From assembly GCA_002440705.1 (NCBI GenBank), contig DJVA01000077.1, positions 1 to 27,888 of the forward strand: DNA of 27,888 bases, written 5' to 3'. Both the position numbers and the translations under genes were made by a program. The notes under the pieces were generated by a model. It saw only the letters and a program-made list of their open reading frames with translations, did no database searches and was not told the origin of the DNA. The DNA comes from Flavobacteriaceae bacterium UBA6268 (GTDB lineage: Bacteria > Bacteroidota > Bacteroidia > Flavobacteriales > Flavobacteriaceae). Below are positions 7,646 to 15,962 of the stretch, piece after piece (position 1 is the stretch's first letter; each line of letters opens with the position of its first letter).

Positions 7646-8875
7646 ATGAAGCAATTTTTTTTCGTTTTATTTTTGATTCCTATTTTTGCTAAATCCCAAA
7701 CTACTGTTATAATTCCCAATGATAATGATTCCCGAGTGATTACTACGGGTGTTCCCTTCTTGCTCATTTCGGCCGATCCGCGAAGTGCTGGGATGGGAGA
7801 CATCGGTGTGGCTACGTCCGCCGACGGTTTTTCGCAACAATGGAACCCATCCAAATATGCGTTTTCCCTTTCTAAACAGGGGGTGGGAGTAACCTATACA
7901 CCCTACCTCAGCAATTTGGTAAACGATATATTTCTGGGAAATCTTACCTATTATAACCGCATTAACGAACGAAGCGCCGTTGCTGGAAGTTTTCGTTATT
8001 TCAGCCTTGGGGATATCGAGCTTCGGGAAACCTTCGAACAAGAGCCCCTTATCCAACGCCCCAATGAGTTTACTTTCGATCTGTCTTATGCCTTGCGTTT
8101 AAGCGACCGGTTTTCGATGGCTGTAAGCGGGAGGTACTTGCGTTCCGATCTTAAAATACAAGCTTCCAACGAAGACGCATCTGCTGCGGGCTCTTTCGGG
8201 GTGGATGTTTCTGGATACTACCAAAGTGAAGAAGTTGCTTACAGCGACTTCAACGGACGTTGGAGGGCTGGTTTCAATATTTCCAACATAGGTCCAAAAA
8301 TCAAATATGATGAGGTGGGTCAGGAAAATTTCATCCCCACCAACTTGGGCCTTGGCGGAGGATTCGATTTCATTTTTGATGAATACAACAAAGTGGGTGT
8401 CAATGTCGAATTCAACAAATTGCTCGTTCCAACCCCGCCAAAATATGGTACTGAAATTGTGTTCAACGACCTCAACAACAATGGTACCTACGAGGCGGAT
8501 GAAGACGAAAAAATTTCACAAACCGACAATGTAATTATTGAAGGGAAAGATAACGACGTAAGTTTTATTTCGGGCGTATTTCAGTCATTTGGTGATGCAC
8601 CAGGAGGTTTCAGCGAAGAGTTGAAAGAGTTTACTTGGGCCTTGGGCGCGGAATATTGGTATCAAGATGTTTTTGCTTTCCGAGCAGGCTATTTCAACGA
8701 AAGTGAAGACAAAGGGTCCCGGAAGTTTTTGTCCCTCGGTGCTGGATTTAAATATACGGCCATTACCATCGACCTTTCTTATTTGTTCTCCACTTCCCAA
8801 GTAAGAAGTCCTTTGGAAGGAACCCTTCGTTTCGGACTTACCTTCAGTTTTGGAGACGAGTACGACGAATACTAG
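7646..8875 (+). CDS. porV: Type IX secretion system outer membrane protein PorV
   Basis: PorV (also called LptO) is a FadL-like outer-membrane beta-barrel that shuttles cargo from the SprA translocon to the PorU attachment complex. The 409-aa product has a signal peptide (MKQFFFVLFLIPIFAKSQ) and the family segment PFLLISADPRSAGMGDIGVA near residues 37-56. It continues with alternating amphipathic strands (SAVAGSFRYFSLGDIEL, FSMAVSGRYLRSDL) and ends in aromatic barrel strands (LEGTLRFGLTFSFG). It directly follows porU, as in other flavobacteria. Unlike PorU it has no type IX sorting domain. cdd starts 3 bases after the stop, suggesting one transcript. Confidence 0.95.
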   Translation: MKQFFFVLFLIPIFAKSQTTVIIPNDNDSRVITTGVPFLLISADPRSAGMGDIGVATSADGFSQQWNPSKYAFSLSKQGVGVTYTPYLSNLVNDIFLGNLTYYNRINERSAVAGSFRYFSLGDIELRETFEQEPLIQRPNEFTFDLSYALRLSDRFSMAVSGRYLRSDLKIQASNEDASAAGSFGVDVSGYYQSEEVAYSDFNGRWRAGFNISNIGPKIKYDEVGQENFIPTNLGLGGGFDFIFDEYNKVGVNVEFNKLLVPTPPKYGTEIVFNDLNNNGTYEADEDEKISQTDNVIIEGKDNDVSFISGVFQSFGDAPGGFSEELKEFTWALGAEYWYQDVFAFRAGYFNESEDKGSRKFLSLGAGFKYTAITIDLSYLFSTSQVRSPLEGTLRFGLTFSFGDEYDEY

Positions 8876-8878
8876 AAC

Positions 8879-9361
8879 GTGAAAAAAATCACCTTTGAAA
8901 CGCATCTGGAGGTCTATGAATCCATAAAAAACCTTCCGGAAAGCATTCAAAATTTAATGGATAAGGCGCAAGAAGCTCGTAATAAAGCCTATGCGCCTTA
9001 TTCGCGTTTTAAGGTGGGCGCAGCCCTTCTTCTTGCAAATGGGACGGTTGTTTTGGGCAATAATCAAGAAAATGCGGCATTTCCCTCCGGACTGTGCGCG
9101 GAACGTGTTGCTGCATATCATGCGGGTGCCAACTTCCCCAATGAACCATTTGTGGCCATTGCCATCGCTGCTGGGTCACAACGCAAAACAAACGAAGTTC
9201 CGGTTCCCCCCTGTGGGGCATGCCGACAGGCTCTAGCCGAATATGAAATAACCCAAAAAAAGGACATCGCACTCTATTTTATGGGTGAAACAGGAAAAGT
9301 GGTGAAAGCTCATTCCATTAAAAGCCTGCTTCCTTTGTCATTTGACGGTTCGTATCTTTAA
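8879..9361 (+). CDS. cdd: Cytidine deaminase
   Basis: Converts cytidine and deoxycytidine to uridine and deoxyuridine in pyrimidine salvage; cytoplasmic. The 160-aa product is the short homotetrameric type. The zinc site is C73-A-E75 (with E75 as proton shuttle) and P-C112-G-A-C115. NGTVVLGNNQENAAFPSG supplies the substrate-binding Asn/Glu region. The start is a GTG at 8879, 3 bases after the porV stop; no other start gives the full N-terminus. Cotranscription with porV is likely. A T-rich stretch (9389-9396) follows the gene but without a clear hairpin. Confidence 0.95.
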   Translation: MKKITFETHLEVYESIKNLPESIQNLMDKAQEARNKAYAPYSRFKVGAALLLANGTVVLGNNQENAAFPSGLCAERVAAYHAGANFPNEPFVAIAIAAGSQRKTNEVPVPPCGACRQALAEYEITQKKDIALYFMGETGKVVKAHSIKSLLPLSFDGSYL

Positions 9362-9431
9362 ATTTTCAAATTCGACAACGTTTTCGGTTCTTTTTTGTAA
9401 AATTCAGGTTTTATAGAAGTTTCAAATAACG

Positions 9432-9439
9432 TATTTTTG
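9432..9439 (+). promoter_or_regulatory. Candidate -7 element of the pdhA-pdhC operon
   Basis: TATTTTTG exactly matches TAnnTTTG and sits 41 bases before the pdhA ATG. A weak TTTT (9409-9412) lies 19 bases upstream. The GTG at 9439 that opens the pdhA frame overlaps the last base of the element, so it would be at or before the transcription start and is not used as start. Confidence 0.45.
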
Positions 9440-9480
9440 TGTTTCCTGTAGTTTCAGGACAAACAATCACTGTTAACTGG

Positions 9481-10479
9481 ATGAAAAAAATTACCAAACA
9501 AACCTATCTCGATTGGTACGAAAACATGCTTTTTTGGCGCAAGTTTGAAGACAAGCTAGCGCAGGTTTATATCAATCAAAAAGTGCGAGGCTTTCTCCAT
9601 CTTTACAACGGTCAAGAAGCTGTTTTGGCAGGGGCATTGCATGCCATGGACCTTTCCAAGGATCGTATGATTACGGCCTATCGGAATCACGTACAGCCCA
9701 TCGGCATGGGAGTGGATCCAAAGAAGGTGATGGCCGAGCTTTATGGGAAAGGAACCGGAACTTCCCAAGGATTGGGGGGGTCCATGCACATATTTGCTAA
9801 GGAACAACGCTTCTATGGAGGTCATGGAATTGTAGGAGGTCAAATCCCCTTGGGTGCCGGAATTGCTTTTGCCGATAAATACTTCGACAGGGATTCCGTA
9901 ACCCTCACTTTTATGGGCGATGGAGCAACCCGTCAAGGTTCGTTGCACGAAACATTCAATTTGGCGATGCTCTGGAATTTACCGGTTGTTTTCTGTGTAG
10001 AAAATAACGGGTATGCCATGGGGACATCAGTGGCAAGAACTGCAAACCATACCGATATTTATAAATTGGGATTGGGGTATGAAATGCCCTGCAGGCCCAT
10101 TGACGGGATGAAACCCGATGTAGTTGCAAAGGAACTGGACGAAGCCATTTCCCGTGCTCGAAAAGGAGGAGGCCCTACCTTTCTTGAAATTCGCACCTAC
10201 CGATATCGTGGACACTCCATGAGCGATGCCCAACATTACCGAACCAAAGAAGAAGTGGCAAAAATGCAGGAACAGGATCCTATCTTGTACGTGCTGCACA
10301 AAATTTATGAAAATAAGTGGGCTACCGAAAAAGAAATCGAAGCCATCGATGATAAGGTAAAGGACTTAGTAGCCGAATGCGAACAATTTGCCGAAGATTC
10401 CCCATTCCCAGAAAAAAATGTGATGTATGATGTGGTTTACGAACAAAAGGATTATCCATTTTTACCCCATAAACTATAA
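9481..10479 (+). CDS. pdhA: Pyruvate dehydrogenase E1 component, alpha subunit
   Basis: Thiamine-diphosphate-dependent decarboxylation of pyruvate and transfer of the acetyl unit to the lipoyl arm of E2. The 332-aa product starts at the ATG at 9481 and matches the usual length of alpha subunits. The thiamine-diphosphate motif runs from GDG (146-148) to NN (175-176). The segments GGSMHIF (99-105), GGHGIVGGQIPLGAG (113-127) and YRYRGHSMSDAQHYR are characteristic of E1 alpha. It is followed after 3 bases by pdhC. The beta subunit (pdhB) is not in the window and must be encoded elsewhere. A short upstream in-frame extension beginning at GTG 9439 is rejected because it overlaps the promoter. Confidence 0.95.
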   Translation: MKKITKQTYLDWYENMLFWRKFEDKLAQVYINQKVRGFLHLYNGQEAVLAGALHAMDLSKDRMITAYRNHVQPIGMGVDPKKVMAELYGKGTGTSQGLGGSMHIFAKEQRFYGGHGIVGGQIPLGAGIAFADKYFDRDSVTLTFMGDGATRQGSLHETFNLAMLWNLPVVFCVENNGYAMGTSVARTANHTDIYKLGLGYEMPCRPIDGMKPDVVAKELDEAISRARKGGGPTFLEIRTYRYRGHSMSDAQHYRTKEEVAKMQEQDPILYVLHKIYENKWATEKEIEAIDDKVKDLVAECEQFAEDSPFPEKNVMYDVVYEQKDYPFLPHKL

Positions 10480-10482
10480 GCT

Positions 10483-11076
10483 ATGGCAGAAGTGATTACC
10501 ATGCCCCGTTTGAGCGATACCATGGAAGAAGGCACCGTGGCTTCTTGGCTGAAACAAGTTGGGGATAAGGTTCGGGAAGGTGATATTCTCGCTGAAATTG
10601 AAACCGATAAAGCCACTATGGAATTCGAATCCTTCTATGAAGGAACACTTTTGCATATTGGTATCAAGGAAGGTGAAACTGCCAAAGTAGATGCCTTGTT
10701 GGCCATTATTGGTAAGGAAGGGGAGGATATTTCTCCGTTGCTGCAGGGCAAGGCCCCAAAGGCAAAATCAGATGTTCAACCCAAAGAAATGCCTCAGGCA
10801 AATGACAATGGGGAAGCACCTTCAGTCAATGCACTTCCTGAAGGGGTACAGATCATAACCATGCCCCGCTTAAGCGATACCATGGAGGAAGGTACCGTAG
10901 CTTCATGGTTGAAAAAAGAAGGAGATTCCATTGCTGAAGGAGATATCCTTGCCGAAATTGAAACGGACAAAGCCACCATGGAATTTGAATCGTTTTACAG
11001 CGGCACACTGCTTAAGATTGGAATTCCCGAAGGAGGCACTGCCAAGGTGGATGCCCTGTTGGCCATTATTGGCCCA
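10483..11076 (+). repeat. Internal tandem repeat encoding two lipoyl domains
   Basis: The segment 10483-10716 recurs at 10843-11076 with a 360-base (120-codon) period. Both contain the protein run TMPRLSDTMEEGTVASWLK, the lipoylation motif and the end AKVDALLAIIG. DNA differences are mostly at third codon positions, so the copies have diverged under protein-level selection. Confidence 0.8.
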
Positions 11077-12075
11077 AAAGGAACTGATGTTTCTGGGGTT
11101 TCTTTGCATGCCGCATCCGGCACTCCCAAAAAAGAGATGCCTACCGAAACTTCGGTTGAAGCTAAAACAGAAGTCCAAGTCCAAAAAGCACCTGTCCCTA
11201 CAGAAAAACCTAAAGCAGCGAAGGATGGAGGGCGTATTTTTGTATCCCCATTAGCAAAAAAACTAGCTGAAGAACGGGGCATATCCCTAAGTAATGTTCA
11301 AGGCACAGGGGAGCACGGTCGTATTGTAAAACGCGATATTGAAAATTATCAACCCAGTTCTGTTACAGCTACCGATTACGTTCCTAAAGGTCAGGAAATT
11401 TTCGAAGAGGTACCCAACTCCCAAATGCGTAAAACTATTGCCAAGCGTCTGGCAGAATCCAAATTTACGGCCCCCCATTATTATTTGACCATCGAATTGG
11501 ACATGGACAATGCCATTGCCTCTCGAAACGCCATAAATAGTGATCCAGATGTTAAGGTTTCTTTCAATGATATGGTAGTGAAGGCCTGTGCTATGGCACT
11601 CAGAAAACACCCAAAGGTAAATAGCCATTGGGATGGCGATGTCACAAAAATTGCCAAGCACATTCACCTAGGTGTTGCAGTTGCTGTGGACGACGGTTTA
11701 TTGGTGCCTGTTTTAAAGTTTGCAGACCAAATGAGTTTTTCTCAAATTGGCGCCACCGTAAAGGAATTGGCGGGTAAGGCTCGTAACAAAAAATTGACCC
11801 CCGATGAAATGCAGGGAAGCACTTTTACCGTGTCCAATTTGGGAATGTTTGGAATTAAGGAGTTTACTTCCATCATCAATCAGCCCAATTCGGCCATCCT
11901 TTCAGTAGGGGCCATTATTCAGAAGCCTGTTGTGAAAAATGGGGCCATTACCATTGGCAATACCATGACCGTAACCTTGGCGTGTGACCACCGTACCGTG
12001 GATGGAGCTACGGGAGCTCAATTCCTGCAAACCTTACGAAACTACATCGAGAACCCCGTAACCATGTTTGTATAG
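10483..12075 (+). CDS. pdhC: Pyruvate dehydrogenase E2 (dihydrolipoamide acetyltransferase), two lipoyl domains
   Basis: Core of the pyruvate dehydrogenase complex; transfers the acetyl group from lipoate to CoA. The 530-aa order is: lipoyl domain 1 (about 1-77, lipoylated K43 in ETDKATMEF), a linker rich in Ala, Pro and Lys, lipoyl domain 2 (about 124-197, K163 in the same motif), a second linker, the peripheral subunit-binding domain (about 252-288, VSPLAKKLAEERGI), and the acyltransferase domain from about 310. The active site is H503-R-T-V-D507-G near the C-terminus. The two lipoyl domains are close copies at protein and DNA level with a 360-base period. It is translated right after pdhA (3-base gap). 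A branched-chain E2 is less likely given the E1 alpha neighbour. Confidence 0.95.
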   Translation: MAEVITMPRLSDTMEEGTVASWLKQVGDKVREGDILAEIETDKATMEFESFYEGTLLHIGIKEGETAKVDALLAIIGKEGEDISPLLQGKAPKAKSDVQPKEMPQANDNGEAPSVNALPEGVQIITMPRLSDTMEEGTVASWLKKEGDSIAEGDILAEIETDKATMEFESFYSGTLLKIGIPEGGTAKVDALLAIIGPKGTDVSGVSLHAASGTPKKEMPTETSVEAKTEVQVQKAPVPTEKPKAAKDGGRIFVSPLAKKLAEERGISLSNVQGTGEHGRIVKRDIENYQPSSVTATDYVPKGQEIFEEVPNSQMRKTIAKRLAESKFTAPHYYLTIELDMDNAIASRNAINSDPDVKVSFNDMVVKACAMALRKHPKVNSHWDGDVTKIAKHIHLGVAVAVDDGLLVPVLKFADQMSFSQIGATVKELAGKARNKKLTPDEMQGSTFTVSNLGMFGIKEFTSIINQPNSAILSVGAIIQKPVVKNGAITIGNTMTVTLACDHRTVDGATGAQFLQTLRNYIENPVTMFV

Positions 12076-12097
12076 AATTTTTTAAAACTTTTTTGGC

Positions 12098-12130
12098 ATC
12101 CCGTTACTTTCCCTGAAGCTAACGGGATTT
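12098..12130 (+). terminator. Hairpin after pdhC, possible terminator
   Basis: ATCCCGTTA (12098-12106) pairs perfectly with TAACGGGAT (12120-12128), and ctt (12107-12109) can extend it with aag (12116-12118). Only a short T-run follows, so termination may be partial. The SDR gene starts 18 bases after the stem. Confidence 0.55.
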
Positions 12131-12133
12131 GTG

Positions 12134-12141
12134 TATCTTTA
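12134..12141 (+). promoter_or_regulatory. Candidate -7 element of the SDR gene, leaderless arrangement
   Basis: TATCTTTA differs from TAnnTTTG only in the last base and ends 4 bases before the ATG at 12146. If used, transcription would start at or within a few bases of the start codon. No clear -33 TTTG is visible because the terminator hairpin occupies that region. Confidence 0.3.
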
Positions 12142-12145
12142 AGTC

Positions 12146-12829
12146 ATGAACAAAAATATCATTATTACTGGTACAAGCCGTGGTATTGGCTACGAGTTGG
12201 TTCCATTATTTACGGATTTGGGGCATAATGTTTTGGCACTTTCCAGAAACGAGGTACCCATTACGGGGCTTGATATCTCCAATTGTTCCTGCATGCCCTG
12301 CGATATTACCAGCCAAAGTGATTTGTTGAAGGTTGCTGATTTCTTAAAAAACCATTGGGATCACGTAGATGTATTGATTAATAATTCTGGCTATTTAGTA
12401 AAAAAGGGATTTTCGGAATTGACCAAGGAAGATTTTCAGGAAGCCTATGATGTCAATGTATTTGGCGCTGTTGCCATGATACAAACGGTAATCCCCTTCA
12501 TGAAAAAAAATGGTCATGTGGTCAATATCAGTAGTATGGGAGGTGTCCAGGGAAGTGCCAAATTTCCCGGATTGGTAGCTTATAGCAGTAGTAAAGGCGC
12601 TTTGATTACCCTTACGGAAGTACTTGCAGAAGAGTACAAGGAGTCGGGACCCTCCTTCAATGCTTTGGCATTGGGTGCGGTGCAAACCGAAATGTTGGCC
12701 GAAGCTTTTCCAGGGTACCAAGCACCTGTTAGCGCCAAGGAAATGGGAAAATACATAATGGATTTTGCCCTTGAAGGGCACCAATTTTACAATGGCAAGG
12801 TACTTCAGGTATCAAGTAGTACCCCATGA
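12146..12829 (+). CDS. Short-chain dehydrogenase/reductase (SDR) family oxidoreductase
   Basis: A 227-aa classical SDR, an NAD(P)-dependent oxidoreductase of unknown substrate. The Rossmann nucleotide motif is T8-G-T-S-R-G-I-G15. Further features are NNSG at 79-82 (NNAG in most members), N104, S130 in the NISS segment, and the catalytic pair Y146-S-S-S-K150. Residue R12 in the glycine loop suggests NADP preference (inference). The C-terminus is short for the family, ending about 77 residues after the catalytic Lys. The stop overlaps the start of the SprT-like gene by 4 bases (ATGA), so the two are translationally coupled. Substrate cannot be predicted from the sequence. Confidence 0.9.
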   Translation: MNKNIIITGTSRGIGYELVPLFTDLGHNVLALSRNEVPITGLDISNCSCMPCDITSQSDLLKVADFLKNHWDHVDVLINNSGYLVKKGFSELTKEDFQEAYDVNVFGAVAMIQTVIPFMKKNGHVVNISSMGGVQGSAKFPGLVAYSSSKGALITLTEVLAEEYKESGPSFNALALGAVQTEMLAEAFPGYQAPVSAKEMGKYIMDFALEGHQFYNGKVLQVSSSTP

Positions 12830-13422
12830 AGCATATTTTAGAAACATACCTTCCCCCAGCCGCTGTGGACCTTGTTTTTGAATTGATAAAAGCCCATCAG
12901 GTTCATTTAAAAATTGTCAATGAAAGGATAACGCGCCATGGGGATTATCGAAAATTGCCTAATGGGGACCATCAAATAACCGTTAATGCCAATTTGAACC
13001 CCTATCGGTTCTTGGTGACCTTGGTTCACGAATTGGCCCATTTGGTCGCTTTCAATTCATTTGGACGAACCATCAAGCCACATGGAAAGGAGTGGAAACT
13101 CACTTTCCAAAGGATGATGCTCCCTTTTCTTCGCCCCGAAATATTCCCAAAGGAGTTGTTGCCTAATTTAGCCCTTCATTTTAAAAATCCAAAGGCCAGC
13201 AGCGATACCGATGCTAAACTCTCCCTTGCCCTAAAACGTTTTGATCCTGAAAACGATAAAAACTATATCTTTGAAATACCCTACGGAGGTCTTTTCCGAT
13301 TGTACAATGGAAAGGTTTTTAAGCGTGGCAATCAAAGAGTCAAACGTTTCGAATGTGTAGAAATGGCCACGGGAAGGTTGTACCTATTTAATCCCAATGC
13401 TGAAGTGGAATATTTAGAATGA
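12826..13422 (+). CDS. SprT-like zinc metalloprotein
   Basis: A 198-aa protein of the SprT-like family, whose eukaryotic member Spartan cleaves DNA-crosslinked proteins; bacterial roles are largely unknown. The zinc-binding motif is H68-E-L-A-H72 with a third ligand probably H86 in KPHGKEW, the layout expected for SprT. A C-terminal beta-rich part (about 140-198, YGGLFRLYNGKVFKRGNQR) replaces the zinc-ribbon seen in many SprT proteins; I see no CxxC pairs there. It overlaps the upstream SDR gene and the downstream guanylyltransferase gene by 4 bases each, so it is embedded in the operon. Peptidase activity is inferred from the motif only. Confidence 0.88.
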   Translation: MKHILETYLPPAAVDLVFELIKAHQVHLKIVNERITRHGDYRKLPNGDHQITVNANLNPYRFLVTLVHELAHLVAFNSFGRTIKPHGKEWKLTFQRMMLPFLRPEIFPKELLPNLALHFKNPKASSDTDAKLSLALKRFDPENDKNYIFEIPYGGLFRLYNGKVFKRGNQRVKRFECVEMATGRLYLFNPNAEVEYLE

Positions 13423-14507
13423 ATATGGAACAAGACAATTTTTTTGCAGTCATTATGGCCGGGGGCATCGGTTCTCGGTTTTGGCCCGTAAGTACCACCC
13501 AATTTCCTAAACAATTTCACGACATGTTGGGGACTGGACAAAGTTTGCTGCAGAAAACTTTTAGCAGGTTGGAGGCTTTTATTCCTTCGCAAAACATATC
13601 GGTACTCACTAATGAACGCTACCAAGATCTGTGCCTTGGGCAATTGCCGAATATTTCAAAAAATCAGGTGGTTTTGGAACCCGCCATGCGTAACACGGCC
13701 CCTTGCATTCTGCTTTCAGCATTGAAAATTTACAAACAAAACCCCAAAGCGCTTATGCTCGTAGCCCCCAGTGATCACTGGATTGAGGATGAAAAGGCTT
13801 TTAAAAGGGATGTCGAAACCTCTTTTAGGGCCTGTGCATTGCAATCGATCCTGATGACTTTAGGCATTCGCCCCACTTTTCCCAACACCGGTTATGGCTA
13901 CATTGAAAGTGACAATGCTGTTGGCGAATCCATCAAACCAGTAAAACAGTTCTGCGAAAAGCCTAATTATGAGAAAGCCAAAGCGTTTCTCGCTGCAGGT
14001 AATTTTTCATGGAATGCAGGTATTTTTATTTGGAGCGTTGAAAGCATCCTTGATGCATTCAAAAATTGGATGCCAGAGATGTATGGGTTATTTGTAAAGG
14101 GGATGGATGTGTTTAACACGCCTTCAGAAGCTGAATTTATACAAGCCCATTATCATTTGGCTGAAAATATTTCCATCGATTACGCCATCATGGAGAAAGC
14201 ACCCAATGTGTTTGTAAAAGAAGCTTCTTTTGATTGGAACGATTTGGGAACTTGGGGCGCCCTTCATGAAAAGTTGGATAAAGACCCTTTCGGCAATGCC
14301 GTGGTAAGGGCACTTCCGTACCTCAAGGATGCCAAAGGCAATATGATCTATTCCGATAGACCGAAATTGATCGTGGTTGATGGAGTTGATGATTATATTA
14401 TTGTTGACAAGGAAAATGTACTGTTGTTGTATCCGAAATCCAAGGAGCAAAATATTAAGAAGCTTTTAACTGAAATATCCCATACTTTTGGCGAAAATTA
14501 TACCTAA
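13419..14507 (+). CDS. manC: Mannose-1-phosphate guanylyltransferase
   Basis: Makes GDP-mannose from mannose-1-phosphate and GTP, the donor for mannose and, after conversion, fucose residues in surface polysaccharides. The 362-aa product is the single-domain nucleotidyltransferase form without the phosphomannose isomerase domain of longer ManC proteins. The signature AGGIGSRFWPVS...FPKQF is at residues 14-33, followed by VLEPAMRNTAPC, APSDHWI, FCEKPNYEKA and NAGIFIWSVE. DWNDLGTW is near residues 273-280. The start ATG at 13419 overlaps the SprT-like stop. The next gene starts directly after its stop. Confidence 0.93.
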   Translation: MNMEQDNFFAVIMAGGIGSRFWPVSTTQFPKQFHDMLGTGQSLLQKTFSRLEAFIPSQNISVLTNERYQDLCLGQLPNISKNQVVLEPAMRNTAPCILLSALKIYKQNPKALMLVAPSDHWIEDEKAFKRDVETSFRACALQSILMTLGIRPTFPNTGYGYIESDNAVGESIKPVKQFCEKPNYEKAKAFLAAGNFSWNAGIFIWSVESILDAFKNWMPEMYGLFVKGMDVFNTPSEAEFIQAHYHLAENISIDYAIMEKAPNVFVKEASFDWNDLGTWGALHEKLDKDPFGNAVVRALPYLKDAKGNMIYSDRPKLIVVDGVDDYIIVDKENVLLLYPKSKEQNIKKLLTEISHTFGENYT

Positions 14508-15959
14508 ATGGAACCCAATTTGCAAAACCAGAACGAGTTAACCGAAAACAAGGAAGCCATTAAAAAGGAAGCACAAGGCTTGTGGTCCAGTACGAAAAAA
14601 TTTATTGTTGAGTTGCTCGATTTTCGCGGCGATACCGATCGTGAAAGCACGGTGGAAGCCATTGTGAAGGACATCCCCTTTAAAGGGGCAACGGCCTGGA
14701 TTTTGGTTTGTTCCATTTTTGTGGCTTCTATTGGGTTGAATGCCAACTCTACCGCGGTGGTTATAGGTGCCATGCTTATATCCCCTTTAATGGGGCCTAT
14801 TTTGGGAATTGGGCTTTCAATTGCCATAAATGATATTGACACCTTAAGGAAGTCTTTGGTCAATTTTGGCGTCATGGTAGTACTAAGTGTTATCACAGCG
14901 TTTTTGTTTTTTTGGTTTTTCCCGTTGCGGGAGGAGTCTTCAGAATTATTGGCGCGCACCAAGCCAGACATCCGCGATGTGTTGATTGCTTTTTTTGGCG
15001 GGTTGGCGCTCATCATTGCCCGGACCAAACGGGGAACCATTGCCAGTGTTATTTTTGGAGTAGCCATTGCAACTGCTTTGATGCCTCCCCTGTGTACCGT
15101 AGGTTATGGTCTCGCGGAGGCCTTTATCGGAAACGCAAAAGGACTTGGATTTGCTGGGGGCGCTATGTATCTGTTCATCATCAACACCATTTTTATTGCC
15201 TTGGCTACGTTTTTGGTGGTAAAACTCTTGCGATTCCCCATGATCAAATATGCCAATTCCATCCGAAGGAAGCGCATAGCCCGTTTTGCATCTATCGTTG
15301 CCATTGTAGTCATGATTTTTCCAGGATGGACTTTTTATCAGGTGCTTAAGGAAACCAGTTTTAAGAACGATGCGCGAAAATTCATTGAAAACGAACTGGA
15401 GGCCCTGCCTAATGCATCTTATATCAAGAAATACGCTACCTACAATTACAATCCAAAGGATAAATCCACCATAGAACTTACTTCATTCGGAAACCAAGAA
15501 ATACCTGAAACCACTGCCGATGTTTTGAGGGCTCGCATGAAGGATTACAGTGCCTTGGACAACACCATCTTATTGGTGAACCAGCACTCTGGCGATAACG
15601 ATTTGGAAAATGAAATGCGTTACATGGCCGAGTTGAGAGCAAGGGATTCCTTGGACCTTTCTTCCAAGACCCAAAAAATTGCATTTTTGGAAAAAGAGGT
15701 TGCCAAATTGAGCAAGCTAGAAGAAGAACAAATTCCCTTCAAGGATATCACCGATGAAGCCAAAATCAATTACGACAACTTAAAAAGCCTAAGTTATTCC
15801 TATGTATTGGAATCCGATTTTCAAAAAATCGATACTTTAAGGGTGTTTGCTGCCAAGTGGAAAGAAGGGGTTAACGCATCGGTTATCGAAAAGGAAAAAG
15901 GGAAGCTGTACAATTGGTTGAAATATAAACTGGCCCTGGACACACTAGTTTTAAAGTAA
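14508..15959 (+). CDS. DUF389 (TIGR00341-type) multi-pass membrane protein
   Basis: A 483-aa inner-membrane protein of unknown function. After a soluble N-terminus (1-60) come about seven hydrophobic segments near 61-78, 82-104, 118-139, 156-172, 177-197, 213-238 and 259-277. The DUF389 core is seen in the glycine- and proline-rich runs AVVIGAMLISPLMGPILGIG and FGVAIATALMPPLCTVGYGL. The C-terminal 200 residues are soluble, with a short coiled-coil-like stretch around 383-410. The start codon follows the guanylyltransferase stop with no gap. The stop is 3 bases from that of the oppositely oriented mlaF, leaving no room for a hairpin terminator. Substrate or role cannot be given. Confidence 0.88.
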   Translation: MEPNLQNQNELTENKEAIKKEAQGLWSSTKKFIVELLDFRGDTDRESTVEAIVKDIPFKGATAWILVCSIFVASIGLNANSTAVVIGAMLISPLMGPILGIGLSIAINDIDTLRKSLVNFGVMVVLSVITAFLFFWFFPLREESSELLARTKPDIRDVLIAFFGGLALIIARTKRGTIASVIFGVAIATALMPPLCTVGYGLAEAFIGNAKGLGFAGGAMYLFIINTIFIALATFLVVKLLRFPMIKYANSIRRKRIARFASIVAIVVMIFPGWTFYQVLKETSFKNDARKFIENELEALPNASYIKKYATYNYNPKDKSTIELTSFGNQEIPETTADVLRARMKDYSALDNTILLVNQHSGDNDLENEMRYMAELRARDSLDLSSKTQKIAFLEKEVAKLSKLEEEQIPFKDITDEAKINYDNLKSLSYSYVLESDFQKIDTLRVFAAKWKEGVNASVIEKEKGKLYNWLKYKLALDTLVLK

Positions 15960-15962
15960 ACA

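Noticed and set aside
9362..9431. Terminator after cdd
   Set aside because: A T-run is present at 9389-9396 but the preceding bases form no stem longer than a few pairs.
11287..11667. 126-aa minus-strand open frame opposite pdhC
   Set aside because: Antisense of the E2 subunit-binding and catalytic domains; codon pattern follows the sense gene.
14504..15067. 187-aa minus-strand open frame opposite the DUF389 gene
   Set aside because: It is rich in Ser, Met and Thr with no domain, and lies entirely on the antisense of a well-supported membrane protein gene.
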